This document shows positions 17,230-25,096 of a DNA stretch of 64,000 nucleotides, in pieces. The position numbers and the translations under genes were made by a program. The notes beneath the pieces are model-generated. The model worked only from the letters and a program-made list of their open reading frames with translations. It ran no database searches and was not told where the DNA came from. Source of the stretch: CAZTAO01 sp964611645 (GTDB lineage: Bacteria > Armatimonadota > UBA5829); assembly GCA_964611645.1 (NCBI GenBank), contig CAZTAO010000020.1, forward strand, positions 1 to 64,000. Direction: 5' to 3'. Each line of letters starts with the position of its first letter. Within the stretch, counting starts at the first letter, position 1.

Positions 17230-19695
17230 CTACTGTCTGTCGGTCTGAAGCACCTTGAGGTCAACTCCCTTGGTGAAGAACACTTTTCCGTCCTCCAACT
17301 CAGCCCTGATGGTGTCGCCTTCCGAGAATCTGCCCATGAGAATCTCCTCAGACATCGGATCCTCAATCAACCTCTGAATGGCCCGCCTCAGCGGTCTCGC
17401 TCCATAGTTGATATCGAACCCTTCACCAGCGAGTACTTCCTTGACCCCATCACTGACGTCCAACCGCATGCCCTGCGAAGAAAGCTGGTCCTTGATGCGA
17501 ATAAGCATCAGGTCCACAATCTGCAGGATCTCCTCTTTGACCAGTTGATGGAACACGATGGTCTCGTCAACGCGGTTGAGGAACTCCGGCCGGAATGTCC
17601 GCTTGACCTCATCCATTATCTTGGTCTTCATACTCTCGTAGCCCTTTTCGGTGGTGGCATCCCCTGCCCCACGGAACCCGAGAGTCGGACCACTCTGAAT
17701 GAGTTGAGCGCCGACGTTGCTGGTCATAATGACGATGCAGTTCTTGAAGTCCACAACTCGACCCTGAGAGTCGGTAAGTCGACCGTCATCCATTACCTGC
17801 AACAGGATATTGAAAACCTCCGGGTGAGCCTTTTCTATCTCATCGAGAAGGACGATCGAATACGGCCTTCGCCTAACTGCCTCGGTAAGCTGTCCGCCCT
17901 CATCGTATCCAACGTATCCGGGAGGCGCGCCAACCAGCCTTGAGACCGCGAACCTCTCCATATACTCGGACATGTCTATCCTGATCAGGGCATCCTCAGA
18001 CTCGAAGAGGAACGACGCCAAAGCGCGCGCCAACTCGGTCTTCCCAACCCCGGTCGGTCCAAGGAATATAAAGCTTCCCATAGGCCGCTTCGGGTCTTTC
18101 ATGCCTGATCTGGCGCGGCGAATGGCTTTGCACACAGCCACAATCGCTTCGTGCTGACCGATTATCCGCTCGTGCAGCACCTCTTCCATCTTCAGCAGCT
18201 TGGCGGACTCGCCTTCTACCAGCCGCGAAACCGGTATCCCGGTCCAACTGTAGACTATGTGCGCAACTTCGGCCTCAGTGACCATACTGGGAAGCAGTTC
18301 TCTGTCGTGCGCCCAAGTCAGCTCCAAATCTTCGACCTTCGTCGCAAGTTCCTTCTCATCGGCGCGCAGTTCCGGGACCCGTTCGTAGTTGGACCCTGCA
18401 GCCATCTGCTGAATCTCAGCGCGAATCTTCGCCAGGTCCTGCTTTGCGGCTCGGAGCTCGCCAGGCGGCAGAGACAGCTTTAGCCTCACCCGGGAAGCGG
18501 CCTCGTCGATAAGGTCGATAGCCTTGTCCGGGAGGGACCTGTCGGTGATGTAGCGATCGGACAGACCCGCAGCCGCAGTCAGGGCGGTCTCATCGATAGT
18601 CACAGTGTGGTGAGTCTCGTAACGGTCACGAAGTCCGCGAAGAATCTCGATGGTCTCGTCAACGCTCGGCTGCCTGACTTGGATTGGCTGGAACCTGCGC
18701 TCCAGCGCGGCGTCCCGTTCGATGTACTTGCGGAACTCATCCATGGTTGTTGCGCCGATGCACTGCAGCTCCCCACGAGCCAGCGCGGGCTTGAGGATAT
18801 TGGACGCATCGATAGCCCCTTCAGCGGCTCCCGCGCCAACCAGCGTGTGAAGCTCATCGATAAACAGGATCACTTCACCGTTCGCCTTGCGGACCTCGTC
18901 CATAACCCGTTTCATCCGCTCCTCGAACTCGCCACGGTACTTGGTGCCTGCCACAATGCCGGCGAGGTCCAGAGCCACCACACGCTTGTCCTTGAGCATA
19001 TCCGGGGTATCGTTGTTTACTATCCGCTGGGCGAGTCCCTCGGCGATGGCTGTTTTGCCGACGCCTGGGTCGCCAATGAGGCACGGATTGTTCTTGGTTC
19101 GCCGGGACAGTATCTGCATGACCCGCTCAATCTCGTTGTCACGACCGATACAGGGATCGAGCTTCTCCTGGCGTGCCAGTTCCGTAAGGTCTCTGCCGAA
19201 CTCATCCAAAGTAGGCGTTTTGGAACGCTGCTTAGCGCTGCTGCCCGTGGGAGCAGTGGCTTCCGGCTCTTGAAGACTCGTCACTTCCTTGCGGGCGCGT
19301 TCGAGGTCGACTCCCAACTTCTGCAGCACTCTGCCCGCGACGCCCTCACCCTCTCGGATCAGTCCAAGCAGCAGGTGCTCAGTGCCGATATAGTTCTGAC
19401 CCAGGCTCCTCGACTCGTCGTAGGCGAGGTCAATTACGCGCTTGGCGCGCGGGGTCAACTGCATATCCTGCCCGAGGCGACCGTCGCCTCGCGACACCTG
19501 TCGCTCTATCTCAGACCGGATCCGTCCAAGGCTAACACCCATACGGTCCAGTATTCTCGCAGCCACGCTGTCGTTTTCTCTTACCAACCCAAGAAGCAGG
19601 TGCTCAGTCGAGACATAGTTCTCACCCAGCCTCGCAGCTTCCTCCTGTGCGAAGAAGACGACTCTCCTAGCCCTCTCGGTAAACCTCTGCCACAT
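17230..19695 (-). CDS. clpC: ATP-dependent Clp protease ATP-binding subunit ClpC
   Basis: About 821 residues; AAA+ unfoldase that feeds proteins, including phosphoarginine-tagged ones, to ClpP. Two Clp_N repeats (1-140), AAA domain 1 with GDPGVGKTAI (about 208), an M-domain coiled coil (about 400-470, shorter than in ClpB), AAA domain 2 with GPTGVGKTEL (about 540), and a ClpB_D2 C-terminal domain. ATG 19695 (MWQRFTERARRVV) follows TAGGAGTG; the longer frame lacks a better start. It is the last gene of ilvE-mcsA-mcsB-clpC. No clpP or radA/disA is adjacent. Confidence 0.96.
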   Translation of the reverse strand: MWQRFTERARRVVFFAQEEAARLGENYVSTEHLLLGLVRENDSVAARILDRMGVSLGRIRSEIERQVSRGDGRLGQDMQLTPRAKRVIDLAYDESRSLGQNYIGTEHLLLGLIREGEGVAGRVLQKLGVDLERARKEVTSLQEPEATAPTGSSAKQRSKTPTLDEFGRDLTELARQEKLDPCIGRDNEIERVMQILSRRTKNNPCLIGDPGVGKTAIAEGLAQRIVNNDTPDMLKDKRVVALDLAGIVAGTKYRGEFEERMKRVMDEVRKANGEVILFIDELHTLVGAGAAEGAIDASNILKPALARGELQCIGATTMDEFRKYIERDAALERRFQPIQVRQPSVDETIEILRGLRDRYETHHTVTIDETALTAAAGLSDRYITDRSLPDKAIDLIDEAASRVRLKLSLPPGELRAAKQDLAKIRAEIQQMAAGSNYERVPELRADEKELATKVEDLELTWAHDRELLPSMVTEAEVAHIVYSWTGIPVSRLVEGESAKLLKMEEVLHERIIGQHEAIVAVCKAIRRARSGMKDPKRPMGSFIFLGPTGVGKTELARALASFLFESEDALIRIDMSEYMERFAVSRLVGAPPGYVGYDEGGQLTEAVRRRPYSIVLLDEIEKAHPEVFNILLQVMDDGRLTDSQGRVVDFKNCIVIMTSNVGAQLIQSGPTLGFRGAGDATTEKGYESMKTKIMDEVKRTFRPEFLNRVDETIVFHQLVKEEILQIVDLMLIRIKDQLSSQGMRLDVSDGVKEVLAGEGFDINYGARPLRRAIQRLIEDPMSEEILMGRFSEGDTIRAELEDGKVFFTKGVDLKVLQTDRQ

Positions 19696-19811
19696 CTTTT
19701 CTACACTCCTACAGCACCGCACGCTCCGCGACTATGGAACGTGAAGAAACAACAGTGCCACTACGTCTTAGACGCCGCAGCAAGCAATTCGGTTCGGCTC
19801 AGGCACAACAT

Positions 19812-20852
19812 TCAGCCCAATATGTATGCCGGCGCCAGTAATCGGCGTGTCAGCTCCGCGCGAGCCACACCACTATTATAGTCTTCCGCAGCGCCCACGC
19901 GCATTCCTGCCAGGAGTTGGTTGAGGGTGGCAAGGGCGCAACCGTGGAGCAATCCGACGCTGTGCGCCGTCCTGATGGTGGAAAGCAAGGATACCGCCCT
20001 GGCCGATGTGACCGTCATATTGCCCTGAAGGGTCGCAAGAGCTTTCGACGCCGAGGTCGCCAGAAGTTGCCTCTGCGAATGCAGAATCTCTTTTCGAGCT
20101 TCGCGCTCCTTTTGCAGTATGTAGTTTGCGACTGCGCGCACCCTATCAACTATCTCCTGTTCAGAGATACCCAGTGTGGCTTCATTGGACACCTGATACA
20201 GATCGCCGATGAATGTGGAGCCTTCGCCCATGACGCCTCGCACCGATCCGCCCAAGTCATACGCCGCGCGCAAAGTGTCACGGAGGGTGTGAAGCATGGC
20301 TTGTGCGCCGAGGTGCATCATTACCGAAATGCGGAGACCAGTACCCAGATTGCTCGGGCTGGCGGTAAGATAGCCAAGGTTATCGTCGTAGGCGTATTTG
20401 AGAGCGCCGGAGAGAGTATCGTCGGCACTGTCTACCAGTCGCCACGCCTCCTCCACTGCGAGGCCTGACATAACACTCTGGATGCGCAAGTGGTCTTCCT
20501 CGTTGACCATAATAGACAACCGCCCATCGGAAACCACGATGATCGCGCGGCCAACCCCGCCGGACGTGTGCTCAAGGCTGGCCATGTGAGCGTCGAGCAG
20601 ACTGTAGCGCTGCTCGTCGCTAAGAGAATCAACGCTCAGGGTTCGGATTCCGGGAAACGCAGCCTGCAGGTCGGAGGCAGCGGCACGGGTTCGACTTGCG
20701 ACGTACTCCAACTCCTCGTCTGAAGCAGCCCACGGGAAAGCCGCGCCTTCGATCGATCTGGCGAGACGAGCGCGAGTGGATATCACAACGTCGGAGTCCG
20801 GCCCCGAAGCGTCGACCCAACCAGGCTGGATTAGGGGTTGACTGATCATCAT
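19812..20852 (-). CDS. mcsB: Protein-arginine kinase McsB
   Basis: 346 residues; phosphagen-kinase-fold enzyme that phosphorylates protein arginines to mark them for ClpCP. Present are the ATP-site STRARLAR, the substrate-loop VNEEDHLRIQ, NLGTGLR and GEGS, and the C-terminal helical, pArg-binding part. The usual Cys in the family's TxCPTNxGTGLR loop is Ser here (TASPSNLGTGLR); that Cys is the redox-sensitive site described in bacillus McsB. The start overlaps mcsA by 4 bp. The frame is intact, so the enzyme is probably active, since this Cys is not strictly catalytic in phosphagen kinases. Confidence 0.94.
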   Translation of the reverse strand: MMISQPLIQPGWVDASGPDSDVVISTRARLARSIEGAAFPWAASDEELEYVASRTRAAASDLQAAFPGIRTLSVDSLSDEQRYSLLDAHMASLEHTSGGVGRAIIVVSDGRLSIMVNEEDHLRIQSVMSGLAVEEAWRLVDSADDTLSGALKYAYDDNLGYLTASPSNLGTGLRISVMMHLGAQAMLHTLRDTLRAAYDLGGSVRGVMGEGSTFIGDLYQVSNEATLGISEQEIVDRVRAVANYILQKEREARKEILHSQRQLLATSASKALATLQGNMTVTSARAVSLLSTIRTAHSVGLLHGCALATLNQLLAGMRVGAAEDYNSGVARAELTRRLLAPAYILG

Positions 20853-21211
20853 CTTGGAGACTTGCCAATGTGCTTGTCGCGTCCCTGGGTTTCCAGGATC
20901 ACCGGGGCAAGCTCATCGCGGAATCGCTCATAGCAGTGCGCACAGCCAAGCATGCCAAGCTCAATCGATTCCTGGAGCATTTCGCCACAGTTTGGGCACG
21001 TTCCGGGATCGGTTATCATCTTTGGGGCACGCTCGACAATTGCCCCTAGGAGGCTGTGGAAGTCGAGACCTGGAACCAGAAGCCTTTGGCAGGCAGAAGC
21101 GCATTCCCAGCAGTAGTGGCAGGTGACATGAATGGAACTACGGCGCACCGTCACATCCGTTTCGGCACGCCGCACCCCACATAACTCGCAAACCAATTCC
21201 CGGGAGGCCAT
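20849..21211 (-). CDS. mcsA: McsA-like zinc protein without UVR domain
   Basis: 120 residues; zinc-finger partner and activator of McsB. Two pairs of zinc-binding cysteines stand at each end of a helical spacer: CELC (9-12) with CHYCWECASAC, and CPNC with CAHC further on. It then has the family's GRDKHIGKSP element and stops. Typical McsA continues for about 60 residues as a UvrB/UvrC (UVR) helical hairpin, absent here; the stop overlaps the mcsB start, so this is no sequencing truncation at a gene edge. It begins 4 bp after ilvE with a weak ribosome site, suggesting translational coupling. Confidence 0.85.
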   Translation of the reverse strand: MASRELVCELCGVRRAETDVTVRRSSIHVTCHYCWECASACQRLLVPGLDFHSLLGAIVERAPKMITDPGTCPNCGEMLQESIELGMLGCAHCYERFRDELAPVILETQGRDKHIGKSPR

Positions 21212-21215
21212 AGAA

Positions 21216-22082
21216 CTATGAGCAGCTACTGACGTACGCCCTGAAAGCTGCCATTGTCTCCTTGGTGATTGGACCGGGTACGCCGTCGTTAATCAGTCTG
21301 CCGTCCAGCTTGACCATCGGGATGACCTCAGCGGCGGTGCCGGTGCAGAAGCACTCGTCAGCGTTGTACAGGTCGAATCTGGTGAACAGACACTCGTTGA
21401 CGGTATAGCCACCGTCTCGAAGAATGTCGATAACCGTGCCGCGAGTAATTCCTTCCAGAATACCGACGTATCCGGGAGGGGTATAGACAACACCCTTCTT
21501 GATGTAGAAAAGGTTGTCGCCGGTGCACTCCGCCACGTAGCCAGCCTCTGTAAGCATCAGCCCTTCGCCCGCTCCGACGTGGTTAGCTTCGATCTTGGCC
21601 TGTATGTTGGCAAGATACTTGCCCAGCGACTTAATCCGCACTTCCATGCTGTGCGGGCTGGCCACGCGAGTAGCTACCGTCACAACTTCCATGCCCGTCT
21701 CATACATTGACGGAGGGTAGAGGGATAGTTTGTCGGTTGAGATGACGATGGTAGGCCCCGTCTTGACGTTCTTTGGGTCCAGCCCCAGACTTACGCCGCG
21801 GGTGACCGTCACTCGTATGTAGGCATCCTTGGCCTCGTTCATCTCAACGAGTTTCAGGACGTTGGCGACGAATTGGTTCGCATCGTAGGGCATGTCGATC
21901 CAGAGCGCCTTGAGCGAACTGTACAACCGCTCGATATGCTCGTTGAGCTTAAAGACTTTGCAGTTGTAGGCCCTTATGCCCTCGAATGCGCCGTCGCCAT
22001 AGAGAAAGCCATGGTCATATATCGGAACATGCGCTTCCTCCGACGGCACGAACTTGTCATTCAGAAAAACCCATTTGTCCAT
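21216..22082 (-). CDS. ilvE: Branched-chain amino acid aminotransferase
   Basis: 288 residues; PLP fold-type IV transaminase for Val, Leu and Ile. It has YDHGFLYGDGAFEGIRAY at the N-terminus, the catalytic-lysine region RIKSLGKYLANI, EAGYVAECTGDNLFYI and TGTAAEVIPMVKLDGR. D-amino acid aminotransferase is the close alternative, but IKSL followed by NI and the EGIR motif favour IlvE. ATG 22082 is preceded by AAGGAG. It heads an operon with mcsA, mcsB and clpC, an unusual partner, and lies away from the main ilv/leu cluster at 40-52 kb. Confidence 0.9.
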   Translation of the reverse strand: MDKWVFLNDKFVPSEEAHVPIYDHGFLYGDGAFEGIRAYNCKVFKLNEHIERLYSSLKALWIDMPYDANQFVANVLKLVEMNEAKDAYIRVTVTRGVSLGLDPKNVKTGPTIVISTDKLSLYPPSMYETGMEVVTVATRVASPHSMEVRIKSLGKYLANIQAKIEANHVGAGEGLMLTEAGYVAECTGDNLFYIKKGVVYTPPGYVGILEGITRGTVIDILRDGGYTVNECLFTRFDLYNADECFCTGTAAEVIPMVKLDGRLINDGVPGPITKETMAAFRAYVSSCS

Positions 22083-22109
22083 AATCTGCGCTCCTTAGTT
22101 AACCGACCA

Positions 22110-22139
22110 ATTATACCACTTTGGCCTCAGACGGTTCAA
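22110..22139 (-). promoter_or_regulatory. Promoter for ilvE-mcsA-mcsB-clpC
   Basis: Minus strand TTGAAC (22139-22134), 18 bp, TATAAT (22115-22110). It overlaps the stop codon of the methylase gene. No CtsR-type GGTCAAA tandem operator is visible near it. Confidence 0.65.
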
Positions 22140-23064
22140 GCCCAGCGAGTGGTCCGGCGTCTGCGGCATCGCGCGTGGCCATCTTGCGGAAGATGAGTAT
22201 GTACTGGTGGTGGACGTTGGAGACGAATGCGTGGGGCATGCCGTACGGGTAGAGGGCTTTGCTGTCCTGCACCAGGACCGTTATGCCTTCGAGTGTCATT
22301 TCCACCGACTCCACAACTCTGCTGATGTCGGCGTGGTAGGGCACGAACTTGGAGCCGTGCCGGAAGTCAGAGACTATCACTGCCATATAGCCACGCGGCC
22401 TCAGAAGCCTGCGGCATTCTCCGAAGACCTGGGCAAGCTCAGCCAGAAACTCCTCGTACGAAGCCGTGTTCCCGAGGTCTTGAGTATCGTTGCTGTATTG
22501 AGTCTCAAGGCCCCTGCTCTGGCGCTCCACGCGGGTCTTGTGATCAGCCTTCTTGCCAAGGATGGACCAGTACGGCGGGCTGGTGACTATGAAACTGAAC
22601 GAGTCCTCTTCCATATCCGGAAGCGCGAGCCTGGCGTCACCTGTGATGACTTGCTGCGTATCGCCGCACTCAACCTCCGCCAGCCTGGCGCGCGCGGTAT
22701 CTGCCCATCTCTCGCTGAGTTCCACGCCTGTACCAAGCCTGCCGGTCTGGGCGCAGGCGATGAGAGTCGAACCCGTGCCGAGGAACGGGTCGAGAACGCT
22801 CTGGCACTGCTTGGTGAAGAACCTGATCAGCCGCGCGATGTCGGTCTCGGCGAACGTGGCGGGGTGCTGGACTTTGCGCTTGTCGCGAGGGGGAGGCTTG
22901 CTGAACCACACACTCTTGGTCTCTACAATCCACTCGCTATTGTTCAGATCGTTGAGTGTGTTCGGCCTTTGTCTGCGATCGTAACCCTCTGCTTGCGGCT
23001 GTGTGGTATCCTCTGACAGGTCCTGCGATGGGGCTAAAGCGGGGGGGCGTTTGGTTCTAGGCAT
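22111..23064 (-). CDS. Orphan site-specific DNA methyltransferase (N4-C/N6-A type)
   Basis: 317 residues. The SAM-binding region comes first (QHPATFAE, then SVLDPFLGTGSTLIACAQ at about 91-108 and GVELSERW), followed by the catalytic TSPPYWSILG at about 160. This is the reverse of the usual beta-class order, in which the (D/S)PPY motif precedes the FxGxG motif. The C-terminal half carries RLLRPRGYMAVIVSDFR. No restriction endonuclease is adjacent, so a solitary regulatory methylase, or an RNA methylase of the same fold, is possible. It follows a small ferredoxin by 13 bp and an asparaginase-like gene, apparently one operon. The ribosome site TAGGAG supports ATG 23064. Confidence 0.8.
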   Translation of the reverse strand: MPRTKRPPALAPSQDLSEDTTQPQAEGYDRRQRPNTLNDLNNSEWIVETKSVWFSKPPPRDKRKVQHPATFAETDIARLIRFFTKQCQSVLDPFLGTGSTLIACAQTGRLGTGVELSERWADTARARLAEVECGDTQQVITGDARLALPDMEEDSFSFIVTSPPYWSILGKKADHKTRVERQSRGLETQYSNDTQDLGNTASYEEFLAELAQVFGECRRLLRPRGYMAVIVSDFRHGSKFVPYHADISRVVESVEMTLEGITVLVQDSKALYPYGMPHAFVSNVHHQYILIFRKMATRDAADAGPLAGLEPSEAKVV

Positions 23065-23077
23065 TCGTCAAAGTCTC

Positions 23078-23302
23078 CTACCAGCTTCCGCGAGCCGTCC
23101 CCGCACACGGTTGAGTAATCTCAATCACCGCGGAATTGGCGCAGTAACTTTTGCACTTCATACAACCCGCGCACCTATAGAAATCAACCCACGGCTGCTC
23201 ACCCGGTTCATCTCGGAAAGCCGCTTTCATCTCACACTGAGACTCAATGCCACATGTTTCGCATCCGCGGCACTTTGCAGGGTCTATCAAGGCGCGTTTC
23301 AT
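23078..23302 (-). CDS. Small 2[4Fe-4S]-type ferredoxin-like protein
   Basis: 74 residues with two cysteine clusters: CRGCETCGIESQC (CX2CX2CX5C) and CAGCMKCKSYC (CX2CX2CX3C). This would bind two iron-sulfur clusters, though the spacing differs from the classical CX2CX2CX3CP. The start follows AAGGAAG. It could pass electrons to an unlinked oxidoreductase; nothing in the neighbourhood (asparaginase-like upstream, DNA methylase downstream) obviously needs it. The specific family is not recognised. Confidence 0.8.
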   Translation of the reverse strand: MKRALIDPAKCRGCETCGIESQCEMKAAFRDEPGEQPWVDFYRCAGCMKCKSYCANSAVIEITQPCAGTARGSW

Positions 23303-23335
23303 CTGTCTTCCTTAGGGTTGTGGTTCGAGTGAAGG

Positions 23336-24217
23336 CTATATGGAGACTGGACCAACCTCTGACAGCATTACGCCGTCGGAGTTGCCCTTGGCTGCGGTGA
23401 ATCCCTCGCGGCTTGCTGCCGCGCCAAACTCACCATCCTTGTTCATTGCTATGACGTTGACTGAAACGTCCAGCAGCCTGGGGTCGTCCTTTATGGCCCA
23501 TGCCATCGTGGACTCGCACGCGTCCAGCGGAGAAGCCCCTCGTCTCATGGCATCCACAATCCTAAAGCTCATAGCATATCTCATAATGCTTTCGCCAACG
23601 CCTGTAGCCGCTGCGCCTCCAACGGCGTTGTCGCAGTAGAAACCACACCCGATGAGGGGGGTATCCCCCACCCTGCCCGGAAGTTTGAAAGCGATTCCGC
23701 TGGTCGATGTGCCCACACAGATGTCGCCTCGTTTGTCCAGAGCAATTGCGCACACCGTATCGTGAGTGTCCTCCGCGCGATGTCGAAGCTTCCACTCCTG
23801 CCACTTCTTGCGGGCTTCCAGGGTCAGGAGTTCCGTCGGCGCGAAGCCATGCTCGATAGCAAAATCACGCGCTCCTTCGCCGACCAGCAAGCAGTGCGGA
23901 GTGGCTTCCATCACCTTCCGAGCAACGGAAATAGCTTCCTTGATGCCGCGAAGGCCGGCGACCGCTCCGGTCCGCCTGCCGGGACCACACATTATTCCCG
24001 CGTCGAGCTCCACCACCCCATCCGAGTTCGGAAGCCCGCCCAGTCCCACGGTATCGACTTCCAGAGCATCCTCTACAAGTCGGATACCAGCTTCTACGGA
24101 ATCGAGAGCGCTCTCACCCGCGCTAAGGTCCCGCATTATCAGCTCGCAGGCGCGAAGCCCAAACGGCCACGTAACAATCGCGAAAGGACGCCTCGTATCG
24201 CCGGCATTTTCGCTCAT
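23336..24217 (-). CDS. Glycosylasparaginase / isoaspartyl peptidase family (Ntn hydrolase)
   Basis: About 293 residues from ATG 24217, eight bases after GGGAAGG; longer starts at 24268 lack that signal. Ntn-hydrolase of the asparaginase 2 family that cleaves itself at the Thr of HDTVCAIALD; the beta chain then contains GTSTSGIAFKLPGRVGDTPL and the GCGFYCDN and GGAAATGVGE substrate motifs. Related enzymes hydrolyse N4-(GlcNAc)-asparagine or isoaspartyl dipeptides; I cannot choose from sequence. There is no signal peptide. It heads the small operon with the ferredoxin and methylase genes. Confidence 0.88.
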   Translation of the reverse strand: MSENAGDTRRPFAIVTWPFGLRACELIMRDLSAGESALDSVEAGIRLVEDALEVDTVGLGGLPNSDGVVELDAGIMCGPGRRTGAVAGLRGIKEAISVARKVMEATPHCLLVGEGARDFAIEHGFAPTELLTLEARKKWQEWKLRHRAEDTHDTVCAIALDKRGDICVGTSTSGIAFKLPGRVGDTPLIGCGFYCDNAVGGAAATGVGESIMRYAMSFRIVDAMRRGASPLDACESTMAWAIKDDPRLLDVSVNVIAMNKDGEFGAAASREGFTAAKGNSDGVMLSEVGPVSI

Positions 24218-24371
24218 AAGCTCGACCTTCCCCGGAACAATCGTTCCCATATCAGATGTGCCCACCACGGTCTGCTGTCATCGATACATAAACCGCGGGC
24301 AGTACTGTTCATTGAATCCAGTTGTCATCGCTGAGCGTGCGATCTGCGCATTCACCGCTTCGCGATCTCCT

Positions 24372-24412
24372 GTAACAAAACCGTCTGCCAGACATTACTC
24401 CGGCAGACGGTT
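24372..24412 (-). terminator. Intrinsic terminator after the thioredoxin-like gene
   Basis: A perfect 11-bp stem AACCGTCTGCC / GGCAGACGGTT (24379-24389, 24402-24412), 12-nt loop; the minus strand continues TTTTGTTAC. Confidence 0.85.
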
Positions 24413-24463
24413 ACTTCTTACTCACAGCGACGCCAGATTCCTCTTGCGCCTGTCAGGATATCA

Positions 24464-24994
24464 TCACTTCTTGAGAAGGCGATCCACTGTGTCAGTTAGC
24501 TGCTTGATCTTCTTGGCCTGCATCTGCTTGTCTCTGGGAAAGCCCACTTCCATCATCTTGATCACGCCTGTCTTGTCAATGACGTACAGGGCCGGAATCC
24601 CCTCTGAGAGCTTGTAGAGCTTGTTCAGTTCCGCTCCTCCGGGGTCCAGGCACGTTGTATACTTCACCCCGTTCTTTGTCACGTATTCCTGAACGATGTC
24701 TTTGTCATCGTCAAGGGCCACTCCAACAAACTTCACTGCTTTTCCTTCGTACTTCTTGTTCAGCTTGACCAGGTTTGGTATCACCGCCTGGCACGGCGGG
24801 CACCACGTGGCCCAGAGGTCCAGCACTACTACCTTGCCCGGTTTTGCGAAGTTGTCCGACAGCTTGAATGTCTTGCAATCAAGGGTCTGCAGGGTGAAGT
24901 CCGGAGCTTTTGTGCCTGCCTTCAGATCCGCCCAGACCATCACTCCGCCCAACACCAGCAGAACAACAGAAATCGCTACAAGTCTCATTTTCAT
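24464..24994 (-). CDS. TlpA/ResA-like membrane-anchored thioredoxin
   Basis: 176 residues. An N-terminal hydrophobic segment (LVAISVVLLVLGGVMVWA) is a signal peptide or anchor; the rest is an AhpC-TSA/thioredoxin fold (APDFTLQTLDCKTFKLSD) with redox motif WCPPC near residue 68 and the cis-Pro at EGIPALYVID. It acts outside the membrane in disulfide reduction, for example in cytochrome maturation, or as a general reductant. ATG at 24994 and 24988 are both possible. It is divergent from the propeller gene and monocistronic. Confidence 0.88.
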   Translation of the reverse strand: MKMRLVAISVVLLVLGGVMVWADLKAGTKAPDFTLQTLDCKTFKLSDNFAKPGKVVVLDLWATWCPPCQAVIPNLVKLNKKYEGKAVKFVGVALDDDKDIVQEYVTKNGVKYTTCLDPGGAELNKLYKLSEGIPALYVIDKTGVIKMMEVGFPRDKQMQAKKIKQLTDTVDRLLKK

Positions 24995-25054
24995 TTTGTC
25001 ACGTTCTCCACGCTCGAGAGTTTACTATCTATGGTTTACCCGTGTCTGGGGCCG

Positions 25055-25083
25055 TTGACACTCCAGCCACGGAATGCTATTCT
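25055..25083 (+). promoter_or_regulatory. Promoter for the propeller-pmm unit
   Basis: TTGACA (25055-25060), 17 bp, TATTCT (25078-25083). The predicted start near 25090 falls about 7 nt before ATG 25097, so the mRNA would be nearly leaderless. Confidence 0.65.
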
Positions 25084-25096
25084 AGGTCTGCCGCTT

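Noticed and set aside
18607..19881. 424-codon plus-strand open frame opposite clpC
   Set aside because: Antisense shadow of a well-supported ClpC gene, with no domain or ribosome site.
19696..22110. CtsR operator or ctsR gene for the clpC operon
   Set aside because: No GGTCAAA tandem heptads and no ctsR-like frame; mcsA directly follows ilvE.
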